From contig CALARR010000162.1 in NCBI GenBank assembly GCA_937889015.1, positions 1 through 5,732 on the forward strand: DNA of 5,732 bases, given 5' to 3'. Origin of the DNA: an uncultured Planctomycetales bacterium. Its GTDB lineage: Bacteria; Planctomycetota; Planctomycetia; Pirellulales; Thermoguttaceae. Positions 5,429 to 5,732 of the stretch are shown piece by piece (the first letter of the stretch is position 1; every line of letters starts with the position of its first letter). Position numbers and translations under genes: made by a program. Under the pieces are notes generated by a model, which was not told where the DNA came from, made no database searches, and worked only from the letters and a program-made list of their open reading frames with translations.

Positions 5429-5732
5429 ATGAACCGTCGTATTCTGTTGCCGGCGCTGGCTGCGGTTGCTATCGCGATCAGCGTCTCCAACGCGCAAGCC
5501 GGATTGTTCCACCGGCTGAGCTGTTGTGTCCCAGGCTGTGCGCCCGCTTGCTGCGAGAAGGTGGCCCCGGCCCCCTGCGCTCCGGCGGCTTGTGAGCCGG
5601 CCTGCGATCCTTGTGGCCGTCCCAGCTTGCTGAAGCGGCTGTGTGCCAAGGTCCGAGTTGGCTGCGAGAAGCCGGCCTGCTGCGAACCAGCGGCCTGCGC
5701 TCCGGCGTGCTGCGAGAAGCCCGCTTGCGCTC
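5429..5732 (+). CDS. Secreted Cys/Pro/Ala-rich repeat protein (partial, runs off the window)
   Basis: The frame is open from ATG at 5429 to the window edge, giving 101 residues and no stop. Residues 1-24 are a classical signal peptide (Arg3-Arg4, hydrophobic core, ending SNAQA) with predicted cleavage before Gly25, so the protein is exported. The mature part shown has 17 cysteines in 77 residues, many as CC pairs, in repeats such as CAPACCEK (37-44), CAPAACEPAC (50-59), CCEPAACAPACCEK (84-97). A segment L-F-H-R-L-S-C (26-32) recurs as L-L-K-R-L-C (67-72), suggesting two larger units. The bases repeat too: CTGCGCTCCGGCG occurs at 5575-5587 and again exactly 120 bases on, at 5695-5707. Such proteins are familiar in planctomycetes, and a disulfide-linked role in or near the cell wall is plausible, but no function is assigned. 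Metal binding is an alternative. A strong ribosome binding site supports the start. The gene has no visible operon partner. Confidence 0.88.
   Translation, partial: MNRRILLPALAAVAIAISVSNAQAGLFHRLSCCVPGCAPACCEKVAPAPCAPAACEPACDPCGRPSLLKRLCAKVRVGCEKPACCEPAACAPACCEKPACA

Overview
The window is GC-rich bacterial DNA that most resembles a planctomycete, probably of the Pirellula group. Three things point that way: a large lipoprotein joining a LolA-like domain, a TlpA-type thioredoxin domain and a propeller-like C-terminus; a small stand-alone Hpt protein of the type common in that phylum; and a secreted Cys/Pro/Ala-rich repeat protein. This assignment rests on protein style, not on a marker gene.

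Layout. Bases 1-72 may hold the last codons of an upstream gene. Bases 137-2590 (+) encode the 817-residue lipoprotein. A 341-base gap follows, with a candidate promoter and a hairpin-rich leader. Bases 2932-4311 (+) encode a divergent phosphoglycerate kinase. Between this gene and the convergent Hpt gene (4550-4885, -) lie a 58-base imperfect inverted repeat of the dispersed intergenic type and a strong rho-independent terminator that can serve both genes. A 543-base gap (4886-5428) separates the Hpt gene from the divergently placed Cys-rich gene (from 5429, +), which runs off the right edge of the window.

The genes do not form an obvious operon or a single pathway. The lipoprotein should act at the cell envelope in thiol redox chemistry. 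The PGK homologue belongs to central carbon metabolism but has lost part of the usual basic patch. The Hpt protein is a phosphorelay intermediate with no kinase or regulator beside it. The Cys-rich protein is exported and may be disulfide cross-linked, so a thematic link to the thiol-redox lipoprotein is conceivable but unproven.

The most unusual non-coding signal is at 5298-5399, just upstream of the Cys-rich gene. A perfect 12-base inverted repeat encloses a perfect 8-base inverted repeat and a crossing 5-base complementarity, and a T run and the ribosome binding site follow. It could be a structured regulatory leader, an operator pair or a small inserted element. I found no tRNA, rRNA, CRISPR array, transposase or defence system.
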